Counted from the stretch's first letter, positions 48,862 through 58,555 are shown. The stretch is DNA of 64,000 nt from an uncultured Oscillibacter sp. (GCA_946551795.1 CAMNRF010000001.1:1-64000), one strand, 5' to 3'. Numbers and translations: made by a program. The notes: generated by a model not told the origin, from the letters alone.

Positions 48862-50037
48862 ATGAAGAGAGAACAGGTCATTGGGCTGTGTGTACTGCTG
48901 ACACTGACGGCGGGTGTGATCTGCGGGGTGCCCCGCAGTCCGGCGGGAAGGGAGGAGGCTCCGTCTGACGGGGAGCGGGCGTATATGGAGATGCTGGCCG
49001 CCGCGCCCCTGGCGGCGGTGGAGGGGGAGACCATCTCCCCCGACCAGCGGTTTCTGGTCCGCGCCGTGGGGGCGACAGATATTTGCGTCAGCGGCGTCCG
49101 GGTGCCGGAGAAGGTCCAGGTGGTGGACCGCTCTACGGAGGAGGTGCTGTGGGAGACGGAAGGTATGGTGAGCCAGGAGGCTCTCTGGTCTCCGGAGAGC
49201 GGTTATCTGGCCCTGGCCCTGTCCGCCCGGACCTGGTGCTCTGTCATGGTCATCGAGACGGAGCACTGGACCAGCTGGGAGTTTACCCTGCCGGACGGGA
49301 GCCCCATCCCGGAGTACACCTTCCCGGCGTACTATGAGCCCTGGGGGGAGTGGCGGTCGGCGTACAGTCTGGACCTGACCTTTGACGACGGAAACGAGGG
49401 ATATGTCCGATACACCTGCTATCTCTACACAGAGCAGGGACAGGTCACCGGCGAGACCTGGGAGCGGACAGTGGAAACCCTGCCGGGGAGCTACGATTTC
49501 AACCACGACGGACAGCCGGAGACCGTGGAGATTACCTCCGTTGGAAGCGCACATACCCTCAGCGTTTTGGATGCGGACGGCAGTACGCTGTGGGAGGAGG
49601 AGGCCCATGGCGCCCACGCCGGCTGGACGAGCATTTTCGCCTGCTCCATCGACGAACAGGACTATCTGATCCGGTACCTCCCCACTATGTATCAGGGCTG
49701 GGCGGAGTATTCCCTCCAGGTGTTTTCACTGAACGCCGTGGGCGGTGAGCAGCTCCTCCATGAGAGCGACGTAACCTGGGACTGCAATTTTCGCATGGAA
49801 GGACACCAATATGACGTGGAGGCCCTGACGGATTTTCTGTGGGAGGTCCACACCTACCTTCGGGACAGCACGCTGCTGATGAGCACCGAGGATGGGGAAT
49901 TCCAGTTCAATCTCCCAGGGCTCCAGCTGGAGTACTATCCCTTTGGGGACGCCCTGGAGCTGGACAGCCGGGAGGCGCTGGAGGAGGCCGTCCGCCGGAC
50001 AGAGCGGGAGTACATGGGCGAAGACGGGCTTTTATGA
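48862..50037 (+). CDS. predicted exported protein with calcium-type D-x-N-x-D-G loop
   Basis: A 391-residue protein with an N-terminal hydrophobic segment (~5-22) acting as signal peptide or anchor. The middle part has beta-rich WD/kelch-like elements (VDRSTEEVLWETEGMVSQEALWSPESGYLALALS), and YDFNHDGQPETVEI (~214-227) is an FG-GAP/VCBS-style calcium loop. It suggests a beta-propeller-like extracellular domain. AGAGGTGGGA precedes the ATG. I know no function. Proteins with this look are common in Oscillospiraceae as unassigned exported proteins. Confidence 0.65.
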   Translation: MKREQVIGLCVLLTLTAGVICGVPRSPAGREEAPSDGERAYMEMLAAAPLAAVEGETISPDQRFLVRAVGATDICVSGVRVPEKVQVVDRSTEEVLWETEGMVSQEALWSPESGYLALALSARTWCSVMVIETEHWTSWEFTLPDGSPIPEYTFPAYYEPWGEWRSAYSLDLTFDDGNEGYVRYTCYLYTEQGQVTGETWERTVETLPGSYDFNHDGQPETVEITSVGSAHTLSVLDADGSTLWEEEAHGAHAGWTSIFACSIDEQDYLIRYLPTMYQGWAEYSLQVFSLNAVGGEQLLHESDVTWDCNFRMEGHQYDVEALTDFLWEVHTYLRDSTLLMSTEDGEFQFNLPGLQLEYYPFGDALELDSREALEEAVRRTEREYMGEDGLL

Positions 50038-50079
50038 GCATGAGAACTGGCGGGGAAATCCCCGCCAGTTCTCATGCTT
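50037..50079. terminator. bidirectional terminator
   Basis: A perfect stem AGCATGAGAACTGGCGGGG/CCCCGCCAGTTCTCATGCT around AAAT, between the convergent secreted protein gene and dapA and touching both stop codons. Confidence 0.9.
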
Positions 50080-50977
50080 ATTCCGCCGGCAGCAGTGCGT
50101 ACTTCACCAGCGTCTCCCGGATGCGCTCCATGTTGGCCTCACCGGGCGGGCACAGGGGCAGGCGCAGCTCTCCCATCTCCCACCCCAGCAGGTTCAGGGC
50201 CGTCTTGACGGGGATGGGGTTCACCTCGCAGAACATGGCGTCGCAGAAGTCCTTTAGGTACAGCTGGAGCTTCCCGGCCTCGGCGAAGTCGTTGTCCAGA
50301 CACAGCCGGGCCATGGTGTGCATCTCGGCAGGCAGCACGTTGGCCACCACGGAGATCACCCCCACGCCTCCCAGGGCGCAGATGGGGACCGTCTCGTCGT
50401 CGTTGCCGGACCAGATGTAGAAGTCCTCCAGACACAGGTTCCGGGTCCTCTGGATGTTCCCCAGGTTTCCGGAGGCCTCTTTGACGCCGATGATGTTGGG
50501 GTGTTTCGCCAGCTCCGCGCAGGTCTCCGGCGCGATGGAGACCCCGGTGCGGGAGGGCACGTTGTAGAGGATGCAGGGGACATTCACCCCGTCGGCAATG
50601 GTTTGGTAGTGCCGGATCAAACCGGTCTGGCTTGCCTTGTTGTAGTAGGGGGTCACCAGCAGCAGTCCGTCGGCTCCGGCCTTCTCCGCCTCCCGGGAGA
50701 GGGAGAGGGCCACCGCCGTGGAGTTGGACCCGGACCCGGCAATTACCGGCACCCTGCCCTTGACGCGCTCCACGCAGAACTCGATGACCTCCGTCCGCTC
50801 CCGGGGCGTCATGGTGCTGGCCTCGCCAGTGGTGCCGCAGGCCACGATGGCGTCCGTGCCGTGCTCCAATTGGAAGTCCAGCAGCTTTCCCAGGGTCTCA
50901 AAGTCGACGCCGTCTTTCGTGAAGGGCGTGGCGATGGCCACGCCGGAACCAGTAAAGATCGGTTGTTTCACATGCAT
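50078..50977 (-). CDS. dapA: 4-hydroxy-tetrahydrodipicolinate synthase
   Basis: A 299-residue TIM-barrel aldolase condensing pyruvate with aspartate semialdehyde on the way to lysine, diaminopimelate and spore dipicolinate. The catalytic GTTGEAST, the Tyr in CILYNVPSRTG and the Schiff-base lysine in GVKEASGN are intact. It begins at ATG 50977; a GTG two codons later has better SD spacing and is an alternative. It lies downstream of asd on the same strand with an intervening terminator-like hairpin. Confidence 0.96.
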   Translation of the reverse strand: MHVKQPIFTGSGVAIATPFTKDGVDFETLGKLLDFQLEHGTDAIVACGTTGEASTMTPRERTEVIEFCVERVKGRVPVIAGSGSNSTAVALSLSREAEKAGADGLLLVTPYYNKASQTGLIRHYQTIADGVNVPCILYNVPSRTGVSIAPETCAELAKHPNIIGVKEASGNLGNIQRTRNLCLEDFYIWSGNDDETVPICALGGVGVISVVANVLPAEMHTMARLCLDNDFAEAGKLQLYLKDFCDAMFCEVNPIPVKTALNLLGWEMGELRLPLCPPGEANMERIRETLVKYALLPAE

Positions 50978-51000
50978 ACACTCCTTCCAACAGATGGGCA

Positions 51001-51028
51001 AAAAGCGGATGCCCGGTTTGGGCATCCA
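51001..51028 (-). terminator. intrinsic terminator between asd and dapA
   Basis: On the minus strand GGATGCCC/GGGCATCC (51008-51028) is followed by GCTTTTT. It lies between asd and dapA, so dapA would depend on partial read-through or an unseen promoter. Confidence 0.7.
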
Positions 51029-51051
51029 CTTTCCTTTGTAAAGAGCACTGA

Positions 51052-52146
51052 TTACTTTACATCCATGTATCCCTTGGCGCACAGCAGCTCCGCCAGAAGC
51101 ACCGCGCCGCCGGCGGCGCCCCGGAGGGTGTTGTGGCTGAGGCCCACAAACTTGTAGTCGTACTGGGTGTCCTCCCGCAGGCGGCCCAGGGACACGGCCA
51201 TGCCGTTTTCCAGCATCCGGTCCAGCCGGGTCTGAGGCCGGTCCGGCTCCTCGAAGTAGTGGAGGAACTGCTTTGGCGCGGAGGGGAGGTCCAGCTCCTG
51301 AGCGGGGCCCCGGAAGGCGGCCCAGTCGGCCTTGATCTGCTCAATCGTGGGCTTGCGGCCCTCCTTGAACTTCATGAACACCGCCGCCATGTGGCCGTCC
51401 TGGCAGGCCACCCGGAAGCACTGGGCCGTAATGGCAGGTCCGGCGGCGTTGACGATTTTGCCGCCCTCCACCGTGCCCCACAGCTTCATGGGCTCCCGCT
51501 CGCTCTTCTCCTCCTCGCCGCCGATGTAGGGGATGCAGTTGTCCACCATCTCCGGCCATCGCTCAAAGGTCTTGCCCGCGCCGGAGATGGCCTGGTAGGT
51601 GCACACCAGGGCCCGGTCCAGGCCGTACTTCAGCAGGGGGTGCAGGGCGGGGACGTAGCTCTGGAGGGAGCAGTTGGATTTCACGGCGATGAAGCCGCGC
51701 TTCGTCCCCAGGCGTTTCCGCTGGGCCTCGATCACCTCCAGGTGCTCCGCGTTGAGCTCCGGCACCACCATGGGCACGTCGTCCGTCCAGCGATGGGCGG
51801 AGTTGTTGGAGACAATGGGGCACTCCAGCTTGGCGTACCGCTCCTCCAGGGCCCGGATCTCCTCTTTTTTCATATCCACGGCACAGAAGCAGAAATCCAC
51901 CAGCTGTGCCAGCTTCTCCGCGTCGGCCTCCGCGTCCAGGATCACCAGTCCCTTTGCCTCCTCCGGCACGGGGACGGACATGGCCCAGCGGCCCTCCACG
52001 GCCTCGCCGTAGGTCTTCCCGGCGCTGCGGGCGCTGGCGGCCACAGCCGTCAGACGGAACCAGGGATGGTTCTCCATCAACGTGACGAACCGCTGGCCCA
52101 CCATGCCCGTGCAGCCGATGACGCCCACTTTGTACTGTTTCATCAT
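51052..52146 (-). CDS. asd: aspartate-semialdehyde dehydrogenase
   Basis: A 364-residue enzyme reducing aspartyl-phosphate to aspartate semialdehyde. The NADP-binding [14 protein letters not shown] begins at residue 8. The catalytic cysteine is in [11 protein letters not shown] and the histidine in [11 protein letters not shown]. The sequence style (SNCS, long loops) resembles the fungal/archaeal type rather than the E. coli type. Tandem ATG codons at 52146 and 52143 follow AGGAGG; either can serve. With dapA it supplies lysine and DPA precursors. It is divergent from the SpoIID-like gene. Confidence 0.93.
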   Translation of the reverse strand: MMKQYKVGVIGCTGMVGQRFVTLMENHPWFRLTAVAASARSAGKTYGEAVEGRWAMSVPVPEEAKGLVILDAEADAEKLAQLVDFCFCAVDMKKEEIRALEERYAKLECPIVSNNSAHRWTDDVPMVVPELNAEHLEVIEAQRKRLGTKRGFIAVKSNCSLQSYVPALHPLLKYGLDRALVCTYQAISGAGKTFERWPEMVDNCIPYIGGEEEKSEREPMKLWGTVEGGKIVNAAGPAITAQCFRVACQDGHMAAVFMKFKEGRKPTIEQIKADWAAFRGPAQELDLPSAPKQFLHYFEEPDRPQTRLDRMLENGMAVSLGRLREDTQYDYKFVGLSHNTLRGAAGGAVLLAELLCAKGYMDVK

Positions 52147-52185
52147 ATGCTCCTCCTGCTGTCTTTGTTCCGGCGTCTTTTTCTG

Positions 52186-52214
52186 TTGCTTCCGGCGCCG
52201 TTTTGTACTATAAT
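52186..52214 (+). promoter_or_regulatory. SigmaA promoter of the SpoIID/LytB-domain gene
   Basis: TTGCTT (52186-52191), 17-bp spacer, TATAAT (52209-52214). It is arranged divergently with the asd promoter and lies inside the asd leader. Confidence 0.65.
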
Positions 52215-52268
52215 GGCTATTATTCAGGAAAAATGGGCCCTGTATCTGCAAGGCGGACATTTGTATGT

Positions 52269-52297
52269 ATAGTAACATACTTTTGCGGTTTCGTCAA
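52269..52297 (-). promoter_or_regulatory. SigmaA promoter of asd
   Basis: On the minus strand TTGACG (52292-52297), 17-bp spacer, TACTAT (52269-52274). The asd leader would be ~115 nt; no lysine riboswitch core is visible in it. Confidence 0.7.
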
Positions 52298-52320
52298 GGC
52301 CAGGGCCATAGGGAGGTTCC

Positions 52321-53994
52321 ATGAAAAAGCTGCTTTTCACAGCCTTGTTCGTTGTGACTTTTTTCTCGCTGTCCGCCGCCCCGGCCTCCGCGGTGGTGAA
52401 CGACAGAGTGAAGGTGGGCCTCTGGTACGGCTCCAACGCCCTCTTTTCCGCCAACCTGGAGAACAGCCTGGGAGAGGGCTTTGAACTTGGCTGGTTCGAC
52501 GAGGACCGGGCGTTCTGCCCCCTGGGCAGGACGGAGGAGACCCAGATCTCCATGACTGCCGCCGGTGATATTTATATGAACGGCAGCGGCGCTTATTCCC
52601 CGGACATCCCCTCCGGGGGCTACCGCCTTCTGGGCGGCTGGCACGTGGAGCTCCGGGGCTTCCGGGACTACGAGGAGGCGGAGGAGACCGCCCGGGAGTA
52701 CGGCGGTTATCCCGCCTGGATCTCCGGCGAGTTCGTGGTGCGCGTCGGCAGCTACCAGTCCCGGAGCGAGGCGGAGGACGACGTGGATCGCTTCGGCGGG
52801 GACGGCGTGGCTCAATCCTCCTCCACCGGCATCGTGGTGACGGTGACCAGGACGGACAAGATCCTCTTCGAGTTCGACTGCGGCGGTGCCCGGAACCTGG
52901 GCGTACAGCCCGAGGGCTGGAGAGGGGAGACCGCCACCTGGTTCAAGGGCTACAAATACGCCGGAGGCTTTGAGTACGCCCGGGTCACCGGCGGAAACAT
53001 CAACGTCTCCAACGTGGTGGACGTGGAGGACTACGTCAAGGGCGTCATCCCCTATGAGATGAACGGCGACTGGCCCCTGGCGGCGCTGGAGGCCCAGGCG
53101 GTCTGCGCCCGGACCTTTGTCTACGGCAACAGCAAGCACACCTCCCTGTACGGCTTTGATGTCTGCGGCGGTGCCGACTGCCAGGTCTATCACGGACTGG
53201 GCAGCGGCGGCGCCGGGCCCAGTGAGCGGAGCAACGACGCTGTGGACAACACGGCGGGGGAGTGCCTCTACTACCGGGGCGAGTTGGTGAAGGACGCGGT
53301 GTACCACTCCTCCAACGGCGGCGCCACGGAGGATTCCGCCAATGTCTTCGGCGGAGACCCGGGCTATCTCCTGGGCAGAATGGACCCCAACGAGGCCCGG
53401 ATCACCATTCCCAGCTACAGCTACTCCGTCACATACAGTGCCGACGAGCTCACCTGGATTCTGGAGCAGAAGGGCTACTCCATCGGCACGGTTCGAAACG
53501 TCTATATATCCGAGTACACCCCCCTGGGAAACGTGAAAAAGGTGACCTTTGAGGGCAGCCGCGGGTCTACCACCGTCAGCGGCGACACCTGCCGCACCGT
53601 GTTTTACAGCAGCACCTACAACAAATCTGTCCGCAGCATGCGCTTTGACATCAACGGCAGCAGCGCGGGCACCGGCGGCGTCTATGCCAGCGGCGGCGGG
53701 CAGCTGGCATCCCTCAGCGGCGCCTCTGTGATCTCCGGCGGCGGGACCATGGGGACGCTGTCGGGCAATTCCGCCTCCGTGATCTCCGCCTCCGGCATCT
53801 CCACGGTCACCGGGGGCGGGGGGACGGTCTCCCAGCCTGGCACCGCCTCCCCCAACGGCAGCTTCACCATCACCGGCACCGGAAACGGGCACAATGTGGG
53901 GATGAGCCAGTACGGCGCCCGGTCCATGGCGGAGCAGGGGTACACCTACCAGGATATTCTGGAATTCTACTACACAGACATCACCATCCGGTGA
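52321..53994 (+). CDS. SpoIID/LytB domain secreted protein with SPOR-like domain
   Basis: A 557-residue secreted protein. The signal peptide (1-24) ends ASA. A SPOR-like region (~90-165, [23 protein letters not shown] and [18 protein letters not shown]) binds glycan or denuded peptidoglycan. A SpoIID/LytB transglycosylase-like domain follows (~220-460, with [35 protein letters not shown], including the catalytic-type Glu). A glycine/serine-rich linker leads to [22 protein letters not shown] at the C-terminus. It is larger than sporulation SpoIID, so probably a wall hydrolase regulator or vegetative paralogue. Confidence 0.9.
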   Translation: MKKLLFTALFVVTFFSLSAAPASAVVNDRVKVGLWYGSNALFSANLENSLGEGFELGWFDEDRAFCPLGRTEETQISMTAAGDIYMNGSGAYSPDIPSGGYRLLGGWHVELRGFRDYEEAEETAREYGGYPAWISGEFVVRVGSYQSRSEAEDDVDRFGGDGVAQSSSTGIVVTVTRTDKILFEFDCGGARNLGVQPEGWRGETATWFKGYKYAGGFEYARVTGGNINVSNVVDVEDYVKGVIPYEMNGDWPLAALEAQAVCARTFVYGNSKHTSLYGFDVCGGADCQVYHGLGSGGAGPSERSNDAVDNTAGECLYYRGELVKDAVYHSSNGGATEDSANVFGGDPGYLLGRMDPNEARITIPSYSYSVTYSADELTWILEQKGYSIGTVRNVYISEYTPLGNVKKVTFEGSRGSTTVSGDTCRTVFYSSTYNKSVRSMRFDINGSSAGTGGVYASGGGQLASLSGASVISGGGTMGTLSGNSASVISASGISTVTGGGGTVSQPGTASPNGSFTITGTGNGHNVGMSQYGARSMAEQGYTYQDILEFYYTDITIR

Positions 53995-54008
53995 GGAACG
54001 GACACGAT

Positions 54009-55034
54009 ATGAAAACCAGCGATTTTTACTATGACCTTCCCCAGGAGCTGATTGCCCAGACGCCCATCGAGCGGCGGGACGCCTCCCGCCTGATGACGCT
54101 GAACCGCTCCACAGGGGAGACTGGGCACTACCATTTCTATGATCTGCCGGAGTTTTTGTGCCCTGGGGACTGCCTGATCCTGAACGACTCCCGGGTTCTG
54201 CCTGCCCGCCTCCTGGGACAGCGGCTGCCCGGCGGCGGGGCCTGCGAGGTTCTGCTGCTGACGGACCGGGGAGAGAACACCTGGGAGTGCCTGGTACGTC
54301 CCGGCAGGAAGATGCTCCCCGGCGCGAGGCTGTCTTTTGGGGACGGGGAGCTGACGGCGGAGGTCACCGGCGAGCTGGCGGACGGCGGCCGCCTGGTCCG
54401 CTTCCAATATCAGGGCATCTTTCTGGAAGTGCTGGAGCGGCTGGGTAAAATGCCCCTGCCGCCCTACATCAAGGCGGAGCTCCGGGACCGGGAGCGGTAT
54501 CAGACGGTCTACTCCCGGCACACCGGCAGCGCGGCGGCCCCCACGGCGGGCCTCCACTTCACGCCGGAGCTGCTGGAGACCATCCGGAAAAAAGGCGTGG
54601 AGATCGGATATGTGACCCTCCACGTGGGGCTGGGCACCTTCCGACCCGTAAAGGAAGAAAACATTACAGACCATGCTATGCACAGAGAGTACTGCGTTCT
54701 CTCCCGGGAGACGGCGGATCTCATCAACCGCGCCAGGGCCGCCGGCGGGCGGTGCGTGTGCGTGGGCACCACCTCCTGCCGGACGCTGGAGTCCTGGGCC
54801 GGAGAGGACGGCCACATGGAGGCCAGGAGCGGCTGGACGGACATCTACATCTACCCCGGCTACCGCTTCAAGGTGACGGATGCCCTGGTGACCAATTTCC
54901 ATCTGCCGGAGAGCACGCTGATCATGCTGGTGTCCGCCTTCGCCGGGCGGGAACGCGTCCTGGCGGCCTATCAGGAGGCCGTCCGGGAGAGATACCGCTT
55001 TTTCTCCTTTGGCGACGCCATGTTTTTATACTGA
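54009..55034 (+). CDS. queA: S-adenosylmethionine:tRNA ribosyltransferase-isomerase QueA
   Basis: A 341-residue enzyme adding an epoxycyclopentane from SAM to 7-aminomethyl-7-deazaguanine in tRNA, in queuosine synthesis. The start [29 protein letters not shown] and the [24 protein letters not shown] block are standard. I chose ATG at 54009 with GAGGAACGG upstream. It overlaps none, lies 14 bp after the SpoIID-like gene, and shares the strand with tgt, so the two queuosine genes form an operon with one small gene between. Confidence 0.95.
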   Translation: MKTSDFYYDLPQELIAQTPIERRDASRLMTLNRSTGETGHYHFYDLPEFLCPGDCLILNDSRVLPARLLGQRLPGGGACEVLLLTDRGENTWECLVRPGRKMLPGARLSFGDGELTAEVTGELADGGRLVRFQYQGIFLEVLERLGKMPLPPYIKAELRDRERYQTVYSRHTGSAAAPTAGLHFTPELLETIRKKGVEIGYVTLHVGLGTFRPVKEENITDHAMHREYCVLSRETADLINRARAAGGRCVCVGTTSCRTLESWAGEDGHMEARSGWTDIYIYPGYRFKVTDALVTNFHLPESTLIMLVSAFAGRERVLAAYQEAVRERYRFFSFGDAMFLY

Positions 55035-55050
55035 GAGAGGAGGCGTTTGC

Positions 55051-55302
55051 ATGGAATTGACCGATCTGCCCAACATCGGACCCAAGCTGGCGGACAATCT
55101 GCGCCGGGTGGGCGTCAGCTCTGCGGAGCAGCTGCGGGAGCTGGGGACCCGGGAGGCGTTCCTCCGCATCCGCGCCCAGGTGGACCCCGCCGCCTGCTTC
55201 CATCAGCTCACCGCTCTGGCCGGCGCGGAGGCAGGCGTTCCCAAGAAGGCGCTGTCCCAAGAGGAGAAGAGGGCCCTGCGGACCTTCTTCGACAGCCTTT
55301 GA
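55051..55302 (+). CDS. TfoX/Sxy C-terminal-like helix-hairpin-helix protein
   Basis: An 83-residue protein resembling the C-terminal domain of TfoX/Sxy alone: ELTDLPNIGPKLADNLRRVGVSSAEQLRELG (residues 2-32) is a helix-hairpin-helix DNA-binding-like motif. Free-standing TfoX-C proteins are common in Firmicutes and have no proven role. The ATG at 55051 follows GAGAGGAGG. It is sandwiched between queA and tgt. Confidence 0.82.
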   Translation: MELTDLPNIGPKLADNLRRVGVSSAEQLRELGTREAFLRIRAQVDPAACFHQLTALAGAEAGVPKKALSQEEKRALRTFFDSL

Positions 55303-55323
55303 TCAAATAAGGAGTAACTGCCC

Positions 55324-56457
55324 ATGTTCCAAGTTCTCAAAACCGAGGGCCGCGCCCGGCGCGGCCAGTTCTCCTGCGCTCACGGCGGCATTGTCCAGAC
55401 CCCTGTCTTTATGAATGTGGGGACCCAGGCGGCCATCAAGGGCGGCGTCTCCGCCTTTGACCTGCGGGAGGTGGGGTGCCAGATCGAGCTCAGCAACACT
55501 TACCACCTGCACCTGCGGCCCGGTGATGAGCTGGTGCGGCGGATGGGGGGACTGCACAAATTCATGAACTGGGACGGCCCCATCCTGACGGACTCCGGCG
55601 GGTTTCAGGTGTTCTCCCTGGCGAGCCTCCGGAAAATCAAGGAGGAGGGGGTGTCCTTTTCCTCTCACATTGACGGCCGGAAGATCTTCATGGGGCCGGA
55701 GGAGTCCATGCGCATCCAGTCCAACCTGGGCAGCGACATCGCCATGGCCTTTGACGAGTGCGTGGAGAACCCCGCCCAGTACGACTACGCCAAGCAGAGC
55801 TGTGAGCGGACCCTCCGCTGGCTGGAGCGGTGCAAGGCGGAGCACGACCGCCTGGGCAGCCTGCCGGACACGGTGAATCCTAGTCAGATGCTCTTCGGCA
55901 TCAACCAGGGAGCCACCTTCGCGGACCTCCGGGCCTGGCACATGAGGGAGATCGCCAAGATCGACTGCGACGGCTATGCCATCGGGGGGCTGGCCGTGGG
56001 GGAGCCGGCGGAGGTCATGTACGAGATGATCGACGTGGTGGAGCCCCATATGCCCAGGGAGAAGCCCCGCTACCTCATGGGCGTGGGCACCCCCAGCAAT
56101 ATCATCGAGGGTGTCAGCCGGGGAGTGGACTTCTTCGACTGCGTCATGCCCTCCCGCAACGGCCGCCACGGCAAGCTCTTCACCTGGGAGGGGACCGTTA
56201 ATATTCTGAATGAGAAGTACGCCGCGGACCCAAGGCCCATCAGCGGGAGCTGCGGCTGTCCCGTGTGCCGGCGCTTTTCCCGGGCGTATCTCAGGCACCT
56301 CTTCAAGGCGGACGAGGTGCTGGCCCTGCGGCTGGCGGTGCTCCACAACCTGTATTTCTACAATGAGCTGATGGCCCGCATCCGGCAGGCCCTGGACGAG
56401 GGGACCTTTGCGGACTTCCGCGCCCGGTACAGCGGGCGCCTGGAGGAACGGGCATAA
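55324..56457 (+). CDS. tgt: queuine tRNA-ribosyltransferase
   Basis: A 377-residue tRNA-guanine transglycosylase exchanging G34 for preQ1 in GUN-anticodon tRNAs. The nucleophile and proton acceptor aspartates lie in ILTDSGGFQVFSL and DFFDCVMPSRNGRHG; the zinc site is C-x-C-x2-C (CGCPVC) with a distal His in YLRHLF. The length is standard. It ends the queA operon and is followed by a strong terminator. Confidence 0.97.
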   Translation: MFQVLKTEGRARRGQFSCAHGGIVQTPVFMNVGTQAAIKGGVSAFDLREVGCQIELSNTYHLHLRPGDELVRRMGGLHKFMNWDGPILTDSGGFQVFSLASLRKIKEEGVSFSSHIDGRKIFMGPEESMRIQSNLGSDIAMAFDECVENPAQYDYAKQSCERTLRWLERCKAEHDRLGSLPDTVNPSQMLFGINQGATFADLRAWHMREIAKIDCDGYAIGGLAVGEPAEVMYEMIDVVEPHMPREKPRYLMGVGTPSNIIEGVSRGVDFFDCVMPSRNGRHGKLFTWEGTVNILNEKYAADPRPISGSCGCPVCRRFSRAYLRHLFKADEVLALRLAVLHNLYFYNELMARIRQALDEGTFADFRARYSGRLEERA

Positions 56458-56462
56458 CCATA

Positions 56463-56502
56463 CACGGACGTATCCGCTCCGGATACGTCCGTGCTGTTGT
56501 TT
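56463..56502 (+). terminator. intrinsic terminator after tgt
   Basis: CACGGACGTATCCG pairs perfectly with CGGATACGTCCGTG around CTC (56463-56493), followed by a T-rich stretch. Confidence 0.9.
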
Positions 56503-56513
56503 TGCGTGTTCTT

Positions 56514-57164
56514 TCAGCCCCGGTGTTCCGCCAGAGCCATCAGGGTCTCCAGATCGCCGTGCTGGATGGCCTCCAGCCCCGCCGCAATTCGCTCCGGCGG
56601 CCAGTCCCACCACCGAAGACGGAGGAGAACCTCCGCGGTCTCGTCTGAGAACCGCCTTCGGATGGGCCGGGCCGGGACGCCGCCCACGATGGTATAGGGC
56701 GGCACGTCCCTCGTCACCACGGCTCGGGCGCCGATGACCGCGCCGTCGCCCACGGTGACGCCCGCCAGGATCACGGCCTCATAGCCGATCCACACGTCGT
56801 TCCCGATGACGATGTCCCCCTTGTTGTCCCAGGCCTCCGCGGGGCTCATACCGTGGCCCCAGGCCTCGTAGAAGATGGGGAAGGTGTAGCTGGAGAGGGA
56901 GCGGAGCGTGTGGTTGGCACTGTTGAAGAGGAAACGGGCTCCGCAGGCGATGGAGCAGAATTTTCCGATATACAGCCGGTCGTGGTTGATGGGGTAGTGG
57001 TAGAGCACATTGTTTTTCTGAAAGTCCCTGGGGTCGTGGACAAAATCGTTGTAGATGGTAAATTCTCCGATCTGGATTGCCGGGTCGTCCACCACATTTT
57101 TCAAATAGACGGTCTGGGCATCCCCGGTCCTGGGGTATACTCTGGTATGGTCTGGAATCGCCAT
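56514..57164 (-). CDS. CatB/Vat-like xenobiotic O-acetyltransferase
   Basis: A 216-residue left-handed beta-helix acetyltransferase of the xenobiotic acetyltransferase family, whose members acetylate chloramphenicol (CatB) or streptogramin A (Vat). The catalytic His is in [11 protein letters not shown], and the hexapeptide repeats run through [29 protein letters not shown] (~115-150) to [12 protein letters not shown]. Many chromosomal members do not confer resistance, so the substrate is open. The start at 57164 has GGAG 7 nt upstream. It is transcribed alone, opposite tgt and yajC. Confidence 0.85.
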   Translation of the reverse strand: MAIPDHTRVYPRTGDAQTVYLKNVVDDPAIQIGEFTIYNDFVHDPRDFQKNNVLYHYPINHDRLYIGKFCSIACGARFLFNSANHTLRSLSSYTFPIFYEAWGHGMSPAEAWDNKGDIVIGNDVWIGYEAVILAGVTVGDGAVIGARAVVTRDVPPYTIVGGVPARPIRRRFSDETAEVLLRLRWWDWPPERIAAGLEAIQHGDLETLMALAEHRG

Positions 57165-57349
57165 AATCAAACTCCTTTTCTAATTACTCGACGATCCCAG
57201 ATGCCGCAATACAGCGTTTCACAGGCGTGTCCACCTCTTTTCAGCGGTTTTGGGCGCAGCCGCCAAAAAAATTTTACCACCAAACCCCTCGCCTGACAAT
57301 CCTTTTTGAAGACCGACAGGGCAGCTCCCGGCCGGTGGAAAGAAAGTTC

Positions 57350-57377
57350 TTGCAATACCGGTTAATTCTGGTATAAT
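57350..57377 (+). promoter_or_regulatory. SigmaA promoter of yajC
   Basis: TTGCAA (57350-57355), 16-bp spacer, consensus TATAAT (57372-57377). Confidence 0.75.
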
Positions 57378-57419
57378 AATATCATTCTGAATTTACGAAG
57401 GAAAAGGAGTTTTTTCAAC

Positions 57420-57776
57420 ATGGAACCTATTATTATGATGGTCGCGATGCTGGCGATTTTCTACTTCATCCTGATTCGCCCGGAGAACAAGCGGAAGAAG
57501 CAGGCCCAGGAGATGCGGGACAACCTGAAAAAGGGCGATACCGTCACCACCATCGGCGGCATCGTGGGCAAGATCGTCCTCACCACCCCTAACACCATCG
57601 TCATCGAGACCAGCGAGGACCGGGTCCGCATGGAGCTGACCCGCTGGGCCGTCTCCACGGTGGGCGTCCAGACCGGCGAGCAGCCCGAGAATCCCAAGAA
57701 GAAGAAAGAGGAGAAAAAGGAAGAGGCCGCCGAGCCTGTCAACGAGATTCCCGCCCCGGAGGACGAGGAAAAATAA
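57420..57776 (+). CDS. yajC: preprotein translocase accessory subunit YajC
   Basis: A 118-residue protein with one N-terminal membrane helix (~4-19) and the YajC core RPENKRKKQAQEMRDNLKKGDTVTTIGGIVGKIV. It associates with SecDF at the translocon. The C-terminal third is a charged, disordered tail of lysine and glutamate (KKKKEEKKEEAAEPV), longer than usual. AAGGAG with a 10-nt gap precedes the ATG. secDF is not next to it here. Confidence 0.93.
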   Translation: MEPIIMMVAMLAIFYFILIRPENKRKKQAQEMRDNLKKGDTVTTIGGIVGKIVLTTPNTIVIETSEDRVRMELTRWAVSTVGVQTGEQPENPKKKKEEKKEEAAEPVNEIPAPEDEEK

Positions 57777-57798
57777 TCCCAGACAATCATAAAAACCA

Positions 57799-57849
57799 CC
57801 TCCCTTGCAATATGTTCTGGTAGGAACGACTGCGAGGGAGGACTTTTTT
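57799..57849 (+). terminator. yajC terminator overlapping the SD of the next gene
   Basis: CCTCCCTTGCA (57799-57809) pairs with TGCGAGGGAGG (57831-57841) with one G-U wobble around a 21-nt loop, followed by ACTTTTTT and the ATG of the next gene. The GGGAGG in the 3' arm is also the next gene's SD. Confidence 0.6.
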
Positions 57850-58266
57850 ATGGGCAAGGGAAAAAAACAATCGCCGAACGGGCTGGTATTTCTAAAGGGG
57901 CTGTTTCTGTCCCTCGGGATCTATCTTCTGGGACTGCTGCTGGTAACCCTGCTGGTGGTGAAGGGCGCGCTGACCGAGGGGGGGATGTTTCCCGCGGTGG
58001 CGGCGCTCTGTCTGCTGGCCGCTCTGGCGGGAGGGATTCTCTGCGCCCGGCGGCCCGTGTGGGGACCGCTGCCCAGCGCCATGATGTGCGCCGTGCTGTT
58101 TGCGGGTATTCTGGCGGCGGCGGGGATTCTCTGCTGGGAGGAGGGGATCGCCTGGACCGGCCACGGCGGTATCCTGGTGCTGTGCGCCCTGGCAGGCGGC
58201 CTGCTGGCCGGTGTGCTGGGCGGCGGACGCAGAAAAAAGAAGAAGCGCAGGGCGGGGACGCTGTGA
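57850..58266 (+). CDS. TIGR04086 family membrane protein
   Basis: A 138-residue four-helix membrane protein with a basic N-terminus and C-terminal GGGRRKKKKRRAGTL. The family is uncharacterised and usually found beside yajC in Clostridia, as here. I chose the ATG at 57850 directly after the T run of the hairpin; an upstream open frame lies in the leader. Its SD is the 3' arm of that hairpin. Confidence 0.85.
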   Translation: MGKGKKQSPNGLVFLKGLFLSLGIYLLGLLLVTLLVVKGALTEGGMFPAVAALCLLAALAGGILCARRPVWGPLPSAMMCAVLFAGILAAAGILCWEEGIAWTGHGGILVLCALAGGLLAGVLGGGRRKKKKRRAGTL

Positions 58267-58555
58267 GATTTCACAAAAATAAACGGATCGCAATTTTTCA
58301 GACAGTTTTGACTTGACAAATGGACCCGCGGGGGAGCGGGGCAGATATAGGGGCGGTATCCGGAGGCAGAACACCAGATGTCGACCTTTTGGGAAAACCG
58401 GATTTCCGGCAGCCCGCCGTTTTCGAAAGTTTACATAACGCTGTTTACATAATATTTGTTCATAAATTACAAAAAAGAGTTTTTTTAGCCAATTTCCTTG
58501 ATAATCCTGGAAAATTGCACTATTATTGAATAGTAGCCGGTTTACGTCAACCATC
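58267..58555. other. gene-free AT-richer intergenic stretch before spoIIM
   Basis: No convincing open frame. It contains two copies of GTTTACATAA (58429-58438 and 58443-58452, 14 bp apart), a third related GTTTACGTCAA (58540-58550), and a TTTCGAAA palindrome. A regulator-binding region is possible; no promoter with good spacing could be assigned here except the SigE-like one that follows. Confidence 0.4.

Noticed and set aside
52147..52268. Lysine riboswitch in the asd leader
   Set aside because: The leader is only ~115 nt and shows none of the lysine-riboswitch core elements.
56514..57164. Calling the CatB/Vat-like gene a resistance determinant on mobile DNA
   Set aside because: No mobile element flanks it, its base composition matches the neighbourhood, and many chromosomal members of the family do not give resistance.
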